Positions 31,768-32,510 of a DNA stretch of 32,510 bases are shown here, one piece after another. Origin of the DNA: Gemmatimonadota bacterium. GTDB lineage: Bacteria > Gemmatimonadota > Gemmatimonadetes > Gemmatimonadales > GWC2-71-9. The stretch is taken from assembly GCA_003220955.1 (NCBI GenBank), contig QHTW01000048.1, positions 1 through 32,510 of the forward strand. The letters run 5' to 3'. The notes below the pieces were generated by a model. That model worked only from the letters and a program-made list of their open reading frames with translations. It had not been told where the DNA came from and searched no databases. Within the stretch, counting starts at the first letter, position 1, and every line of letters begins with the position of its first letter. The translations under genes and the position numbers were made by a program.

Positions 31768-32510
31768 GGCACTCCGGCAACGCTCCGGCCGAGGACTTGT
31801 CCGTCGCGCTTGAACACCGCGCCACCCTTCATGACGAAATCGACGTGCTCGAGCGTGCTGATGGTTTGTATCGGATCGCCGCGCACCGCGACGAGATCGG
31901 CATACTTCCCCACCGCGATCGTGCCGACATCGCGCTCCAGGCCGAGCAGGGTCGCGCCGTTCGACGTGCCAGCAACGATTGCCTGCATCGGCGTCATGCC
32001 ATAGCGCACCATCAGACCGAACTCCCGCGCATTGGTGCCGTGCTTCATCACGCCGGCGTCGGTGCCGAGCGCGATCTTCACGCCGGCGTCGACCGCCAGT
32101 TTGAAGGAGTTGCGGTGGCGGGGCGCGATGGCGAGGGATTTCGCGGCGATCGGCGGCGGAAGGCGGCCCGCAGTCGCCAGCGACTCGACGGTGAAACCAG
32201 CGAGCAGCGTCGGGACGAGCCACGTGCCGTGCTGTTTCATGAGTGCGACGGCTTCGGCGTCGAGAATCGAGCCGTGCTCGATCGACGTCACGCCCGCGCG
32301 GACCGCCGCCTTGATCCCGGCGCTGCCGTGCGCGTGCGCGGCGACGCGGCGATCGAGCTGGGTGGCGGTCTCCACGATCGCGCGCATCTCGTCTTCGGTA
32401 TACTGCTGCACGCCGACGGAATCGGTCAGCGACAGCACGCCGCCCGTCGCGCAGATCTTGATGACGTCGGCGCCGTACTTGACCATGTAGCGGACGGCGT
32501 TGCGGACCTC
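31764..32510 (-). CDS. Metal-dependent amidohydrolase, N-terminus beyond window end
   Basis: The visible 248 residues are the C-terminal two thirds of an imidazolonepropionase/prolidase-like amidohydrolase. A lysine in VIKICATGG is the expected carboxylated metal bridge, followed by metal histidines in AAHAHG and SIEHGS and the aspartate of ALGTDAG. The closing GKYADLVAVRGDP is typical of the family's composite beta domain. The frame is open to the last base of the window, so the start and the N-terminal HxH lie outside. Related enzymes cleave Xaa-Pro dipeptides or cyclic amides. Its stop overlaps the E1 alpha start, and it is the first visible gene of a five-gene minus-strand run. Confidence 0.9.
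   Translation of the reverse strand, partial: EVRNAVRYMVKYGADVIKICATGGVLSLTDSVGVQQYTEDEMRAIVETATQLDRRVAAHAHGSAGIKAAVRAGVTSIEHGSILDAEAVALMKQHGTWLVPTLLAGFTVESLATAGRLPPPIAAKSLAIAPRHRNSFKLAVDAGVKIALGTDAGVMKHGTNAREFGLMVRYGMTPMQAIVAGTSNGATLLGLERDVGTIAVGKYADLVAVRGDPIQTISTLEHVDFVMKGGAVFKRDGQVLGRSVAGVP

Noticed and set aside
31768..32223. Long upstream extension of the E1 alpha frame
   Set aside because: It is out-of-frame amidohydrolase sequence; the GTGA overlap start fits the family length.
1..32510. tRNA genes, CRISPR arrays, phage or IS elements
   Set aside because: No cloverleaf-like, regularly spaced repeat or transposase sequence was recognised; the only repeats found are the two inverted elements and the homopolymers.

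Overview
This is a dense, high-GC bacterial window of about 32.5 kb. The outer-membrane barrel protein, the many exported peptidases with signal peptides ending near A-Q, the Tat substrates and the abundant GTG starts point to a Gram-negative, probably soil or sediment, chemoheterotroph. Gene content resembles Gemmatimonadota, but that assignment is inference and was not tested. There are no rRNA, tRNA, CRISPR, phage or transposase genes, and no gene-free stretch longer than about 100 bases.

Layout. (1) 1-2255: the end of a plus-strand gene, then a minus-strand stress-type operon: ECF sigma factor, membrane anti-sigma factor, periplasmic double-PDZ protein. (2) 2353-5855: a ferritin-like/VIT iron exporter (MbfA type) divergent from the sigma operon and convergent with leuS. 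(3) 5878-7980: an orphan methyl-accepting chemotaxis protein. (4) 7977-20742: twelve minus-strand genes, nearly all touching or overlapping. In transcription order they are a GT2 glycosyltransferase, an orphan zinc-finger anti-sigma-like protein, an unknown exported protein, nicotinate phosphoribosyltransferase, argC, argB, argD, argA, a nicotinamidase-like hydrolase, a class V aminotransferase fused to phosphoglycerate dehydrogenase (serine synthesis), a DPP-IV-type peptidase and a dimethylargininase-type enzyme. (5) 20797-22958: a Tat-exported glycosylasparaginase overlapping an Omp85-like barrel. (6) 22963-26014: a saccharopine/lysine dehydrogenase-like enzyme, a TetR regulator and a membrane metallophosphoesterase. 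(7) 26013-27311: an S41 peptidase homologue lacking the expected catalytic serine. (8) 27308-32510: a minus-strand run of amidohydrolase (cut by the window edge), 2-oxoacid dehydrogenase E1 alpha, M1 aminopeptidase, PQQ-type sugar dehydrogenase and dienelactone hydrolase.

How the genes fit together. Region 4 combines four acetyl-cycle arginine genes with two possible NAD-salvage enzymes and NAD-dependent serine synthesis, plus peptide breakdown and a guanidine-modifying enzyme: an amino-acid supply operon. Its only sizeable internal gap, before argC, holds a promoter-like -10 and two ARG-box-like palindromes. Regions 5-8 encode several extracytoplasmic hydrolases, consistent with growth on proteins and other polymers.

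The most unusual signal is a pair of inverted repeats built from 8-bp units (consensus near GCGGTTRG), both inside protein-coding sequence. One fills a linker in the metallophosphoesterase; the other encodes almost the whole signal peptide of the dienelactone hydrolase. In the second, two clearly deviating units are those where the standard sequence would create an in-frame stop codon. Other oddities are the SerC-SerA-like fusion that has lost the aminotransferase C-terminus, an outer-membrane protein with no canonical start codon, a TetR frame running through its own terminator, and head-to-head start codons overlapping as CATG.
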